Origin: Acinetobacter equi
GTDB taxonomy: Bacteria > Pseudomonadota > Gammaproteobacteria > Pseudomonadales > Moraxellaceae
Direction of reading: 5' to 3'
Assembly: GCF_001307195.1 (NCBI RefSeq)
Contig: NZ_CP012808.1
Location: 2,232,001 to 2,296,000, forward strand
DNA: 64,000 nt
The notes below the pieces were generated by a model. It had not been told where the DNA came from, made no database searches, and was given only the letters and a program-made list of their open reading frames with translations. Within the stretch, counting starts at the first letter, position 1. Each line of letters starts with the position of its first letter. Position numbers and translations under genes: made by a program. Positions 8,386-17,400 of the stretch are shown in pieces.

Positions 8386-8415
8386 CTGACAGTTTTTGAT
8401 TATTTCGGGCATAAT
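8386..8415 (+). promoter_or_regulatory. Candidate sigma-70 promoter of the lipoprotein gene
   Basis: CTGACA at 8386-8391 and CATAAT at 8410-8415 are spaced by 18 bases and lie about 35 bases before the start codon of the lipoprotein gene. Each element differs from consensus by one base. Confidence 0.5.
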
Positions 8416-8450
8416 AATCCATATTGCTTAATATTTGAGAGTTAGATTAG

Positions 8451-8975
8451 ATGATGAAGCCGTTAATTTGGACGACTTTAATGCTCAGTATGCTATTGGT
8501 AGGTTGTACAAAAGATGAGAAGCCAAGAGCTCAAATTGATGTTACAGCCTATCAGGTAAAAGATATTGATCAATTACAACAACGTTTCGATCAATTAAAT
8601 GAAAAATTAGCTGTAGATTTTAAGCAATTTAAGCAGATGGAAAGTATTGCATTTGCACATCAATATCCATTGGATACAACCGATTTAAAAACTTTAAACA
8701 TGCATTTGGTTGCAAGTACATCACTGAAGCCTACAAAGATTGCATATTGTGATCTGATGAATGGTTATTTCATCGAAATGTATCGTTTAGGGCATGCGAA
8801 TTTGAATTTAGTTAAAGGATTAAAATTACCAAATGCTGAAAATGAAAATTTAGAACAGAATTTTGTATCTGTTGATCAGTTTTATGATTTTATTTTAAAT
8901 AGATACACAACATATCGCCAAGTTCAGCAAGTAATGGGTTATGGATGTAATTTAAAAGGTGCTTTAAATCAATAA
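8451..8975 (+). CDS. Hypothetical lipoprotein
   Basis: The 174-residue protein begins with a lipoprotein signal: a hydrophobic stretch followed by the lipobox LLVGC, with Cys at residue 19 as the lipid-modified N-terminus. Residue +2 is Thr, which suggests sorting to the outer membrane. The mature part is helical, with several Gln/Leu repeats (DQLQQRFDQLNEKL) and two further cysteines (AYCDLMNG and GYGCNLKG) that could form a disulfide in the periplasm. Two adjacent ATG codons (8451, 8454) are possible starts. I do not recognise the family. It is flanked by its own promoter candidate and a strong terminator, so it is probably monocistronic. Confidence 0.8.
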   Translation: MMKPLIWTTLMLSMLLVGCTKDEKPRAQIDVTAYQVKDIDQLQQRFDQLNEKLAVDFKQFKQMESIAFAHQYPLDTTDLKTLNMHLVASTSLKPTKIAYCDLMNGYFIEMYRLGHANLNLVKGLKLPNAENENLEQNFVSVDQFYDFILNRYTTYRQVQQVMGYGCNLKGALNQ

Positions 8976-8990
8976 TGATTTTAATTTTAC

Positions 8991-9020
8991 AAAAAAGCCC
9001 AGATGAACTGGGCTTTTTTT
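8991..9020 (+). terminator. Bidirectional terminator
   Basis: AAAAAAGCCCAG pairs with CTGGGCTTTTTT around a five-base loop. It lies between the convergent lipoprotein and TsuA-like genes. Confidence 0.9.
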
Positions 9021-9021
9021 A

Positions 9022-10233
9022 TTAACAACCAGTTAGTTTTTCAGGTTGTGGTTTTTCATTTGGAAAGAAAATAGGACGAAGTTTTACGCCAACACCATTA
9101 CCAATAAATGCAAAAATGAGCCATAACCAACCGTGTAAGCTACCAGATGCAATACCACTAAAATAAGCGCCAATATTGCAACCATAAGCTAAACGAGCAC
9201 CATAACCGAGTAATAACCCACCTAGAATTGCTGCAAGTAATGAGCGTTTAGGTATATTTAGGTTTGGTGCAAATTTTCCAGCTAAGCTTGCAGCAAGTAA
9301 TGCACCAATCATAATACCAAAATTCATTATTGAGGTAATATCAAACCATAATGATTCACTTAAAGCTTTTGCATTACCAGGTTGTTGCCAATATGCCCAC
9401 GAAGCAACATCTACACCAACAAAACTTGCAGACTTCGCAGCCCAAACAGCAAGTGCGGAAGTCACACCCCAAGGACGACCAGCAAGTGCTAAAGTTGCAA
9501 AGTTCAGTAAAGTCAAAATAATACCACCCCAAACTAAAGGCCATGGACCTTGAAGAAAGCGTTTCCAACCTTGAACTTGGTTTTGGGGTTCTTGTTCTAA
9601 ACTACCATGACGTTTCTTTTCAAACATAATGGTTATAAAGGCAATCACAGCAAATAAAATGAAGTTAACAATTAGAGCAGGTAATACTCCTAATTCATTG
9701 ACTAATGAAATGGGTGCTAAATGAGGAAGATTAAACCACCAGTCAATATGAGAAGTTGCTATTAAAGAACCTAAACAAAAGAAAATTAATGTAAAGATCA
9801 TACGTGAGCTACCACCGCCCACCGTATAAAGTGTTCCAGAGGCACAACCACCGCCTAATTGCATACCAATACCAAAAATAAAGGAACCAATCATGACAGA
9901 CATAGAAACAGGGCTAATATTTCCTTTTACAGGATTACCAAAAAGTTCGCCTGAACCAAGCGCAGGGAAGAAGAGTAGTACTGCTAATGCAAGCATAATC
10001 ATTTGGGCACGTAAACCACGACCACGACGTTCTTTAATAAAAACACGCCAGCTAGAGGTAAAGCCAAATGAAGCATGATATAGCGTCATACCTAAAGCAC
10101 CACCAATAACAAAAAGTAGTGCTTGATTTAAACCCACGTAGTAATAAGCACCAATAGTGCCAAGTACTAACAATATAAAAGCAACACCAATCGATCCATT
10201 AGAACGATGGTGAGAAGGAGATATAACGGTCAT
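9022..10233 (-). CDS. YeeE/YedE (TsuA-like) thiosulfate/sulfur transporter
   Basis: This 403-residue inner-membrane protein is built of two YeeE/YedE repeats with about ten or more hydrophobic helices. Both signature motifs with conserved cysteines are present: GMQLGGGCASG near residue 125 and GARLAYGCNIGAYFSG near residue 345, followed by SLHGWLW. In the crystallised TsuA family these cysteines relay thiosulfate through the membrane. The protein ends in a further Cys (LTGC). A TusA-type sulfur carrier often lies next to such genes but is absent here. It stands alone on the minus strand. Transport of thiosulfate or a similar sulfur species is inferred from the family. Confidence 0.85.
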   Translation of the reverse strand: MTVISPSHHRSNGSIGVAFILLVLGTIGAYYYVGLNQALLFVIGGALGMTLYHASFGFTSSWRVFIKERRGRGLRAQMIMLALAVLLFFPALGSGELFGNPVKGNISPVSMSVMIGSFIFGIGMQLGGGCASGTLYTVGGGSSRMIFTLIFFCLGSLIATSHIDWWFNLPHLAPISLVNELGVLPALIVNFILFAVIAFITIMFEKKRHGSLEQEPQNQVQGWKRFLQGPWPLVWGGIILTLLNFATLALAGRPWGVTSALAVWAAKSASFVGVDVASWAYWQQPGNAKALSESLWFDITSIMNFGIMIGALLAASLAGKFAPNLNIPKRSLLAAILGGLLLGYGARLAYGCNIGAYFSGIASGSLHGWLWLIFAFIGNGVGVKLRPIFFPNEKPQPEKLTGC

Positions 10234-10794
10234 AAGTATAAAAAAGAGGAAATTTATATAAATTTTATAGCATTTGTAAGAATAAGTTAATTTTTTGATC
10301 AGTTTGAAAAGTGATCAAAAATGCTCAAAAATACAACTTTTTGTGTAAAAAAATAAAAAATAAAAGTATTAGAAAAAAATCTAATATATTTTAAGAATAA
10401 CTATATACTTAATAAGTATTAAATGGTATTTTTTATATGAATTATTTAATAATTTATTCAGCTAAGTATTTGAAATACAATAATTAGACTTTAGTTTGTT
10501 ATTTTGTATTTGGTTTGTTTATTAGCTATATTTGTATTATTCATATAAAAAACTATATGTATATATATTAGACTTTTTTGAAATTGAGTGTTTATTTTTT
10601 AGCCTTTTCGTGCAGGGTGATGTAATTCATATACGACTAATTGATAATATAAAAGCTTGCCATATCATTTTTATTTTCATTAAAATTGGCGCCTTTGAAA
10701 TTGCATCATTATTTTGCACCATTTATTTTTGTGATGATTGGCTTATAAATTTGAATGCTTATTCCCTTTTTACTTGACTGCAGAGGCCTCTTGC
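10234..10794. other. Upstream region of dctA
   Basis: This gap of about 560 bases is AT-rich between the divergent tsuA-like and dctA genes. Bases 10300-10345 hold several GATCA-like words. Near 10688-10720 there is a GC-richer patch (TTGGCGCC, TTGCATCA, TTTGCACCA) that may be a control region for the transporter. I looked for a sigma-54 promoter there, and the GG-to-GC spacing is wrong. No convincing gene is present. Confidence 0.4.
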
Positions 10795-12084
10795 ATGGAT
10801 ATTCATGTTGATGAGCATGCTCAACCTCCCAAAAAACAAAAGTTTTATCAAATTTTATATATTCAAGTAATTTTTGCCATTATTTTAGGTATTTTACTTG
10901 GCCATTTTTATCCTGCGTATGGTGAAAGTTTAAAACCACTTGGTGTCGCTTTCATTAACCTTGTGAAAATGATTATTGCGCCTGTTATTTTCCTCACAGT
11001 ATCTACGGGTATTGCGGGTATGACTAACATGGGGTCTGTAGGTCGTGTAACTGGTAAAGCAATGCTTTACTTTATTACCTTCTCTACGCTTGCACTAATT
11101 ATAGGTATGGTTGTTGCCAATATTATTCAACCTGGTAAAGGTTTAAATATTGATCCAGCAACACTGCATGGTGATAAGGTTGCAACATATGTAGAAAAAG
11201 CACATGAAGCTTCATTGGTTGATTTCTTCATGAATATTATCCCTAAGACTTTGGTTAGTCCATTGGTTGGTGGTGAAATTCTACAAGTGCTTTTCGTTGC
11301 AGTATTATTTGGTTTGGCACTTGCAAGTGTAGGTGAAAAAGGTAAGCCAATTACTGAATTACTTAACAATTTAACAACTCCAGTATTTAAACTTGTGGGT
11401 ATGTTAATGAAATTTGCTCCATTGGGTGCTTTCGGTGCGATGGCATTTACAATTGGTGCTTACGGTATTTCAAGTATCGGTAACTTGATGTTGCTTATTG
11501 CGACCTTCTACATCACGTCATTGCTCTTTGTTTTGATTATTTTAGGTGCAGTAGCAAGATACAATGGTTTCTCTATTATTGACTTAATTCGCTATATTAA
11601 AGATGAATTATGGTTGGTATTAGGTACAAGCTCTTCTGAAGCGGCTTTACCAGGTCTTATGGACAAAATGGAAAAAGCTGGCTGTGAAAAATCAGTAGTT
11701 GGTCTTGTTATTCCAACAGGTTATTCATTTAACTTAGATGGTACGAACATTTACATGACAATGGCTGCATTATTTATTGCACAAGCATGTAATATTGATC
11801 TTTCTATTGGCGAACAGATTTCATTGTTATTAGTTGCAATGATTAGTTCTAAAGGTGCTGCTGGTGTAACTGGCGCAGGCTTTATTACACTTGCTGCAAC
11901 ATTGTCTGTTGTTCCTGCAGTTCCTGTTGCAGGTATGGCGCTTATCTTAGGTATTGACCGTTTTATGTCAGAATGCCGTGCATTAACTAACTTGGTTGGT
12001 AATGCATGTGCAACAATTGTTGTTGCGCGTTGGGATAAAGCTTTAGACAAAGAACAACTTGATGCAACATTGAAAAAGCATTAA
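10795..12084 (+). CDS. dctA: C4-dicarboxylate transporter DctA
   Basis: The 429-residue secondary transporter of the DAACS family imports succinate, fumarate and malate with cations. It has the family hairpin and serine-rich motif ([13 protein letters not shown]), the substrate motif [19 protein letters not shown], and the C-terminal [17 protein letters not shown]. Together these match DctA more closely than GltP. I take ATG 10795 as the start because AGAGG lies eight bases upstream and MDIHVDEH precedes the first helix; the frame is open further upstream from a TTG. A hairpin terminator follows directly. A dedicated two-component regulator (DcuS or DctB type) is not in the window. Confidence 0.9.
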   Translation: MDIHVDEHAQPPKKQKFYQILYIQVIFAIILGILLGHFYPAYGESLKPLGVAFINLVKMIIAPVIFLTVSTGIAGMTNMGSVGRVTGKAMLYFITFSTLALIIGMVVANIIQPGKGLNIDPATLHGDKVATYVEKAHEASLVDFFMNIIPKTLVSPLVGGEILQVLFVAVLFGLALASVGEKGKPITELLNNLTTPVFKLVGMLMKFAPLGAFGAMAFTIGAYGISSIGNLMLLIATFYITSLLFVLIILGAVARYNGFSIIDLIRYIKDELWLVLGTSSSEAALPGLMDKMEKAGCEKSVVGLVIPTGYSFNLDGTNIYMTMAALFIAQACNIDLSIGEQISLLLVAMISSKGAAGVTGAGFITLAATLSVVPAVPVAGMALILGIDRFMSECRALTNLVGNACATIVVARWDKALDKEQLDATLKKH

Positions 12085-12096
12085 TTTGTAAAATGT

Positions 12097-12128
12097 AAAA
12101 CAGCTCCTTTATGGGGCTGTTTTTTTTA
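12097..12128 (+). terminator. Terminator after dctA
   Basis: AAAACAGCTCC pairs with GGGGCTGTTTT around a five-base loop with one G-T pair, and a run of T follows. It lies 13 bases after the dctA stop. Confidence 0.88.
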
Positions 12129-12272
12129 TGTGTGAAATATTTAAATCAAAGGAATTTTAAAAATACTGGTTTAAGCTGTCTTTTAATAGGGATTTTATAT
12201 ACAGGTAGCTCTAGATATAAGAATAGAAAAAAGCATATGATTGATGTATAGCTTAATTTGAGTGTATGGTTA

Positions 12273-12491
12273 ATGAGTTTAAAGAAAGGTATTTATCAGC
12301 ATTATAAAGGCAATTTATATCAAGTTTTTCATGTGGCTACGCATAGTGAAACTCAAGAGAAACTTGTCGTTTATCAATGTTTATATGGTGATTATTCAAT
12401 GTGGGTTAGACCACTAGAAATGTTCCAAGAAAAAATTATATTAGATGGTGTAAGTGTTGAGCGGTTTAAGTTGGTTCAAGAAACTGAATAA
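12273..12491 (+). CDS. DUF1653 family protein
   Basis: The product is a small 72-residue cytoplasmic protein. The sequence GIYQHYKGNLYQVF at the start, then HVATHSETQEKLVVYQCLYG and DYSMWVRPLEMFQE, is the DUF1653 consensus almost word for word. The family is widespread and has no assigned biochemical role. I choose ATG 12273 because family members begin just before GIYxHYKG; TTG 12258 in the same frame would add five residues. No strong ribosome-binding site is seen for either. The O-methyltransferase gene follows after 32 bases and may be co-transcribed. Confidence 0.85.
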   Translation: MSLKKGIYQHYKGNLYQVFHVATHSETQEKLVVYQCLYGDYSMWVRPLEMFQEKIILDGVSVERFKLVQETE

Positions 12492-12523
12492 ATAATGAAA
12501 TAAAGAAAACAAGGATGTTATAA

Positions 12524-13120
12524 ATGAATAAAGAATTAGAATTAAATTTTTTATCAAAAATTGAAAATTTATATCAACAATTTAAACAGCATGATGCTGA
12601 GAAAACAGATCGTTTAGAGCGATATAGAAATATTGAGCCTGAATCTGCACAATTACTTAATATTTTAATTTGTGCGCAACAAGCAAAAAATATTTTAGAG
12701 ATAGGAACATCTACAGGGTATTCGACTTTATGGCTTGCAAATGCCGCTAAATCGACACAGGGGCGTGTTACGACATTAGAGATAGATTCAGCAAGGGTAT
12801 GCCTTGCGCAACAGCATGCGCGTGATTTCTTATTGGATGATGTTATTGATTTTAACGTTACAGACGCACTAGAATACTTAAAGAATACGACAGCACAATT
12901 TGACTTTATCTTATTAGATGCAGAGCGTGATGCTTATTGTGAATATTGGAATTATTTACCCAATCTATTAAAAGAAAAAGGAAGTTTGTTGGTGGTGGAT
13001 AATGTCATTTCACATCAACATGAAGTGAAAGATTTTATAGAGATAGTCGGTGCAGATCGTAGATTTATAACGACTACTTTGCCAGTCGGTGCAGGGCTAT
13101 TTTTAGTTACACCATTTTAA
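12524..13120 (+). CDS. SAM-dependent O-methyltransferase, family 3 type
   Basis: The 198-residue Rossmann-fold methyltransferase has the SAM-binding motif I ILEIGTSTGYSTLWLA near residue 62. Acidic motif II is VTTLEID, and FDFILLDAERDAYCEYW near residue 126 carries the metal-binding Asp of catechol-type O-methyltransferases. The closing VVDNVIS motif matches the family too. Such enzymes methylate catechols or other small hydroxylated molecules; the substrate here is unknown. AAGGATG lies about seven bases before the start, and the gene closely follows the DUF1653 gene. Confidence 0.85.
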   Translation: MNKELELNFLSKIENLYQQFKQHDAEKTDRLERYRNIEPESAQLLNILICAQQAKNILEIGTSTGYSTLWLANAAKSTQGRVTTLEIDSARVCLAQQHARDFLLDDVIDFNVTDALEYLKNTTAQFDFILLDAERDAYCEYWNYLPNLLKEKGSLLVVDNVISHQHEVKDFIEIVGADRRFITTTLPVGAGLFLVTPF

Positions 13121-13145
13121 GTTGAAGACTAGTTGATATTAAAAT

Positions 13146-13167
13146 GCCATCTTTAATCTAAGATGGC
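13146..13167. terminator. Hairpin between convergent genes
   Basis: GCCATCTT pairs perfectly with AAGATGGC around a six-base loop, between the stop codons of the methyltransferase and KTSC genes. There is no T run on either side, so it may be a weak or factor-assisted terminator. Confidence 0.45.
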
Positions 13168-13174
13168 GTGATGA

Positions 13175-13381
13175 TTATTGAATTGAGATACGTGTAAATT
13201 GAAGATTGTATTCTAAGTATTTTTCAATAAAAGTTCGCTTGTCTAAAGCACGCGATAAGCTATTGAAAATAAATTCTGGAACAGGGTGAAATAAGTCGGC
13301 AGTACCGTCAGTGTAGAAAATTTTTAAATGTTTAGATGTTGCACTGTATTTCCAAGATTTCACAACAATAGTTTTTAGCAT
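13175..13381 (-). CDS. KTSC domain protein
   Basis: The 68-residue protein matches the KTSC domain layout: a strand with KSWKYSATSKHLKIFYTDG, then DLFHPVPEFIFNSLSRA, and a final helix with the KRTFIEKYLE stretch. KTSC proteins are small and of unclear function, sometimes linked to RNA-binding or toxin contexts. ATG 13381 is chosen because AGGTGA lies nine bases before it; the frame extends eleven codons further upstream to another ATG, but without a ribosome-binding site. It faces the methyltransferase gene. No partner is visible. Confidence 0.75.
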   Translation of the reverse strand: MLKTIVVKSWKYSATSKHLKIFYTDGTADLFHPVPEFIFNSLSRALDKRTFIEKYLEYNLQFTRISIQ

Positions 13382-13524
13382 ATATTGATCACCTCTCTCA
13401 TTGTATTTGTGCATTGTTATACAGTTAAATTAAGTTATTCATTGAGTTGAAATATAGTGTTTATTTGTAAATATATTAAAGTATCGAAAGCGAAATATTT
13501 TTAGATTATTTTTTCTTTAGAAAT

Positions 13525-13553
13525 AAAAAACCACGCAAAAGCGTGGTTTTTTT
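13525..13553 (-). terminator. Terminator of ahpC
   Basis: AAAAACCACGC pairs with GCGTGGTTTTT around four A residues, 20 bases after the ahpC stop codon. The T run is present on both strands. Confidence 0.9.
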
Positions 13554-13572
13554 AGTTTGATCTAATTAAAAA

Positions 13573-14136
13573 TTAGATTTTACCAACTAAGTCGATTGAA
13601 GGAGCAAGAGTTGCGTCGCCTTCTTTCCATTTAGCAGGGCAAACTTCGCCTGGGTGAGCGTGAACGTATTGAGCTGCTTTAACTTTACGAAGAAGTTCTT
13701 GAGCATCACGACCAATACCACCAGCGTTGATTTCAACGATTTGGATTTTGCCTTCAGGATCGATAACGAAAGTACCACGATCAGCAAGACCAGCAGCTTC
13801 GATTAATACTTCGAAGTTTTTAGAAAGAGTCCAAGTTGGATCGCCAATTAATGGGTATTGGATTTTACCAATTACGTCAGAAGTGTCGTGCCAAGCTTTA
13901 TGAGTGAAGTGAGTGTCAGTAGAAACACCATAGATTTCAACGCCTAATTTTTGGAATTCAGCGTAGTTGTCAGCAAGGTCACCAAGTTCAGTTGGGCAAA
14001 CGAAAGTGAAGTCAGCTGGGTAGAAGAATACTACTGACCATTTACCTTTAAAGTTAGCTTCAGAAACTTCAACGAATTGACCGTTGTGATATGCAGTTGC
14101 TTGGAATGGTTTAACTTCAGTATTAATTAAGCTCAT
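13573..14136 (-). CDS. ahpC: Alkyl hydroperoxide reductase subunit C (peroxiredoxin)
   Basis: The 187-residue typical two-cysteine peroxiredoxin reduces hydrogen peroxide and organic peroxides. The peroxidatic Cys47 sits in [10 protein letters not shown], and the resolving Cys166 sits in [10 protein letters not shown] near the C-terminus. Length and spacing equal those of Escherichia coli AhpC. The start is taken as the second of two adjacent ATG codons (14136), six bases after GGAG; an ATG four codons upstream overlaps the ribosome-binding site. The reductase partner ahpF is not adjacent and must be encoded elsewhere. OxyR control is usual for the family, but I could not fit a proper OxyR site upstream. 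Confidence 0.95.
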   Translation of the reverse strand: MSLINTEVKPFQATAYHNGQFVEVSEANFKGKWSVVFFYPADFTFVCPTELGDLADNYAEFQKLGVEIYGVSTDTHFTHKAWHDTSDVIGKIQYPLIGDPTWTLSKNFEVLIEAAGLADRGTFVIDPEGKIQIVEINAGGIGRDAQELLRKVKAAQYVHAHPGEVCPAKWKEGDATLAPSIDLVGKI

Positions 14137-14472
14137 CATTGTCTCCATGATTGAGGTTGTATTTAATTTCTATCCTAATAGATTAACGAATTCTATGATG
14201 TTGCTAAAATGGTATTTTTACATTAGTAAAATCGGAAAAACCGAACTAAACACCATTTAGGAACAATTTACTTCTTTCACAATACAAAATTTCATTAGTA
14301 TTGAGCTAAAAGTTGAATATTTAACGTTTACCCTACGAACAAGATGAAGTCGTATGATATAAAATTCAAGGGAAAATTTTAAAAAAGCAGTAAATTAACA
14401 AAAATTGGCTTCTTTCTCTTCTGTGGAGAACAGCGTAAAATACGCTTTTGTTGTTTTTAGGGATTTTATTCT
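14137..14472. other. Divergent promoter region of ahpC and hrpA
   Basis: These 336 bases separate two divergent genes. CTAT and ATAG words cluster at 14169-14196, near the ahpC start, and may mark a regulator site, but their spacing does not fit the OxyR consensus. The end next to hrpA has an AGGGA ribosome-binding site nine bases before its GTG start. No gene is seen. Confidence 0.45.
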
Positions 14473-17400
14473 GTGCTGAGTCATTTAAATGTAGATCAAC
14501 TCGTTTTGGCGCGTGACCGTCATCGTTTAAATCGACTACGTAAAGGAAAAGAGGCAAATGAACAGCAGTATCAGGAGCTTTTTGAAAAGTCGAATGAAAA
14601 AGTAAAAGCGCGGTTTTCTCGTATCCCTAATATTAAGCTGAATCAAGATTTACCTGTTACTCAATATGCAGATAAACTAATTGAGGCGATTGAAAAGCAT
14701 CAAGTCATTATTGTTGCGGGTGAAACAGGTTCTGGTAAAACAACGCAGTTACCTCAAATTGCTATGTTGGCAGGTCGTGGTTTAACTGGCTTAATTGGTC
14801 ATACTCAGCCTCGTCGTTTAGCTGCACGAAGTGTGTCGCAGCGTATTGCAGAAGAAGTTGGTGAAAAACTTGGGGAATCAATTTCTTTTAAAGTTCGTTT
14901 TAATGAACAAGGTTCACAAGATTCAATTGTCCGTTTAATGACGGATGGTATTTTATTAGCAGAATTAGTGAATGATCGCTTTTTAACAAAATACGATACG
15001 ATAATTATTGATGAGGCACATGAGCGATCATTAAATATTGATTTCATCATGGGCTATTTAAAACAGCTATTGCCTCGTCGTAAAGATTTAAAAGTCATCA
15101 TTACTTCAGCAACCTTAGACGTAAACCGTTTTTCAAATTATTTTAATGGTGCGCCTATTTTTGAAGTTGAAGGGCGTAGTTATCCTGTGGAGTTACGTTA
15201 TCGTCCAATTTCAGAAATGAATATTGGTGGTAGTGATGATGATGAATTTGATGATTTTGAAGAAAATCTTCCACGAGCAGTTGTATCTGCTGTAGAGGAA
15301 TGTTTACAAGATGCGCAGGAAAAAGGGCATCCTGAACATGCGGATATTCTTATTTTTGCGAGTACAGAACAAGAAATTAGAGAATTACAAGAAACATTAA
15401 TTAAACATGGTCCTAAACATACAGAAGTTTTACCACTGTATGCACGTTTAGCTTTAGCAGAACAGCAGAAAATTTTTAATCCATCTGGTAGTGGGCGACG
15501 CATTATTATTGCGACAAACGTTGCAGAAACGGCATTGACTGTGCCGAATATTCGTTATGTGATTGATAGTGGTTTTGCACGTATTTCACGTTATAACTAT
15601 CGTTCTCGTGTACAGCGTTTACCTATTGAAGCGGTATCGCAAGCAGCGGCAAATCAGCGTAAAGGTCGTTGTGGTCGTATTGCACCAGGTGTATGTATTC
15701 GTTTGTATTCGGAGGAGGATTTTTTAAGTCGTCCTGAGTTTACAGAACCTGAGATTAAAAGAACGAATTTAGCTTCTGTCATTCTACAAATGCAAAGTTT
15801 AGGTTTAGGTACATTAGAAGATTTTGATTTTATTGAACCACCTGACCATCGCTTAGTAAATGATGGTCGTAAGCTTCTTATTGAGCTTGGGGCAATGGTT
15901 GAGAAGAGAAATCAACCTACGCCTGTTGATGAAATGAATAATCCACCTAAATCTTCCTTGGTTAAAGGAGGATTTCAAGGCAAGGCAGATTCCCTCACCA
16001 AAATTGGTCAACAAATGGCAAAAATGCCAATTGACCCACGTCTTGCACGTATGATTTTAGGTGGAGCACATTTTGGTGTTTTGAATGAAATTTTGGTGAT
16101 AGTCGCTGCACTTGCTGTACAAGATCCTCGTGAACGTCCTGCTGATAAGCAAATGCAAGCGGATCAAAAGCATGCATTATTCCGAGAAGCAGATTCAGAC
16201 TTTTTATTTTATTTGAAATTATGGGAAACCTTACACGAAAATCGTGAAGGTGGAATGAGTGAAAATAAACGTCGTACTTTTGCACGCCAGCATTTTTTAA
16301 GTTGGTTACGTTTGCGTGAATGGAAAAAAACACATGAACAATTGGTTGATTTAGCACAGGGATTAAAGCTGTCTTTTAATACCAAGAAAGCGAGCTATGA
16401 AAATCTACATCGTGCTTTATTGACGGGTCTTTTATCTTTTATTGCCAATAAGACCGATGAACGTAATGTTTTTATGGCAGTACGTCAGCAAAAGGCACGT
16501 GTGTTTCCAGCATCGACTTTACATAAGACCAATACACCTTGGGTGATGGCTTTTGAAATGGTGGAAACATCTCAGGTTTATTTACGTACACTTGCGAAAA
16601 TTGAACCGGAATGGATTTTATTGGCAGCAGGAAATTTACTAAAACATCATTATTTTGAACCACATTGGTCGAAAAAAGCGGGTGTGGTAAATGCTTATGA
16701 TCAAATTTCATTGTTTGGTCTAATTGTTGAGCCTAAGCGTCAAATTAATTATGAAAAAGTAGATCAGCTTGCAGCACATGAAATTTTCTTAAGAGATGCT
16801 TTAACTACGGGTAATTTAGGTATTACACCACCATTTTTAAAGCATAATTTACTTAAATTAGAAGAAGTAGAACGTGTTGAGGATAAATTACGTCGTCGTG
16901 ATTTAGTGGTTGATGAAGAAACGATTTATCAGTTTTATGCTTCTAAAGTTCCTGAAGATGTTGCAAGTCGCCGTAGTTTTGAAGATTGGCGCGCAACGGT
17001 AGAACCAAAAGACCCAAGATGTTTATTCATTGAGGATGATGCTTTATGGTTAGATGATCGTCCGACGACTCAGTTATTCCCTGATTATTTACGTAACGGT
17101 GAGTTGCGATTAGCAGCATCTTATCGATTTGATCCAAGTCATGATGAAGATGGTGCAACAGTTAAAATTCCTGTGCAGGCATTAGCTCAGGTTGATGAAA
17201 ATATTTGGTCTTGGGGAATTCCTGGATGGCGTCAAGAATTAATTGAGGCATTACTCAAAAGCTTACCAAAAGATAAACGTCGTCATTTTGTTCCAATTCC
17301 TGATACAGCAAAGAAACTTGTGAAAAATATTGATGCTCAACATTTACAAGCACATATTTTAAGTTATTTGGCTTATCAATTACGTGGTGATCAAATTACA

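Noticed and set aside
10685..10725. Sigma-54 promoter upstream of dctA
   Set aside because: TGGCGC and TTGCA occur, but the GG-to-GC distance is 13 bases and should be 10.
10532..10777. Open frame of 81 codons before dctA
   Set aside because: Composition follows the AT-rich spacer (Phe, Ile, Tyr only by bias), no ribosome-binding site, and it overlaps the dctA control region.
14149..14200. OxyR binding site upstream of ahpC
   Set aside because: CTAT and ATAG words are present, but their spacing (4 and 11 bases) does not fit the ATAG-N7-CTAT repeat pattern.
15995..16357. Minus-strand frame of 120 codons within hrpA
   Set aside because: Lies fully inside a conserved helicase gene; shadow frame with no start signal.
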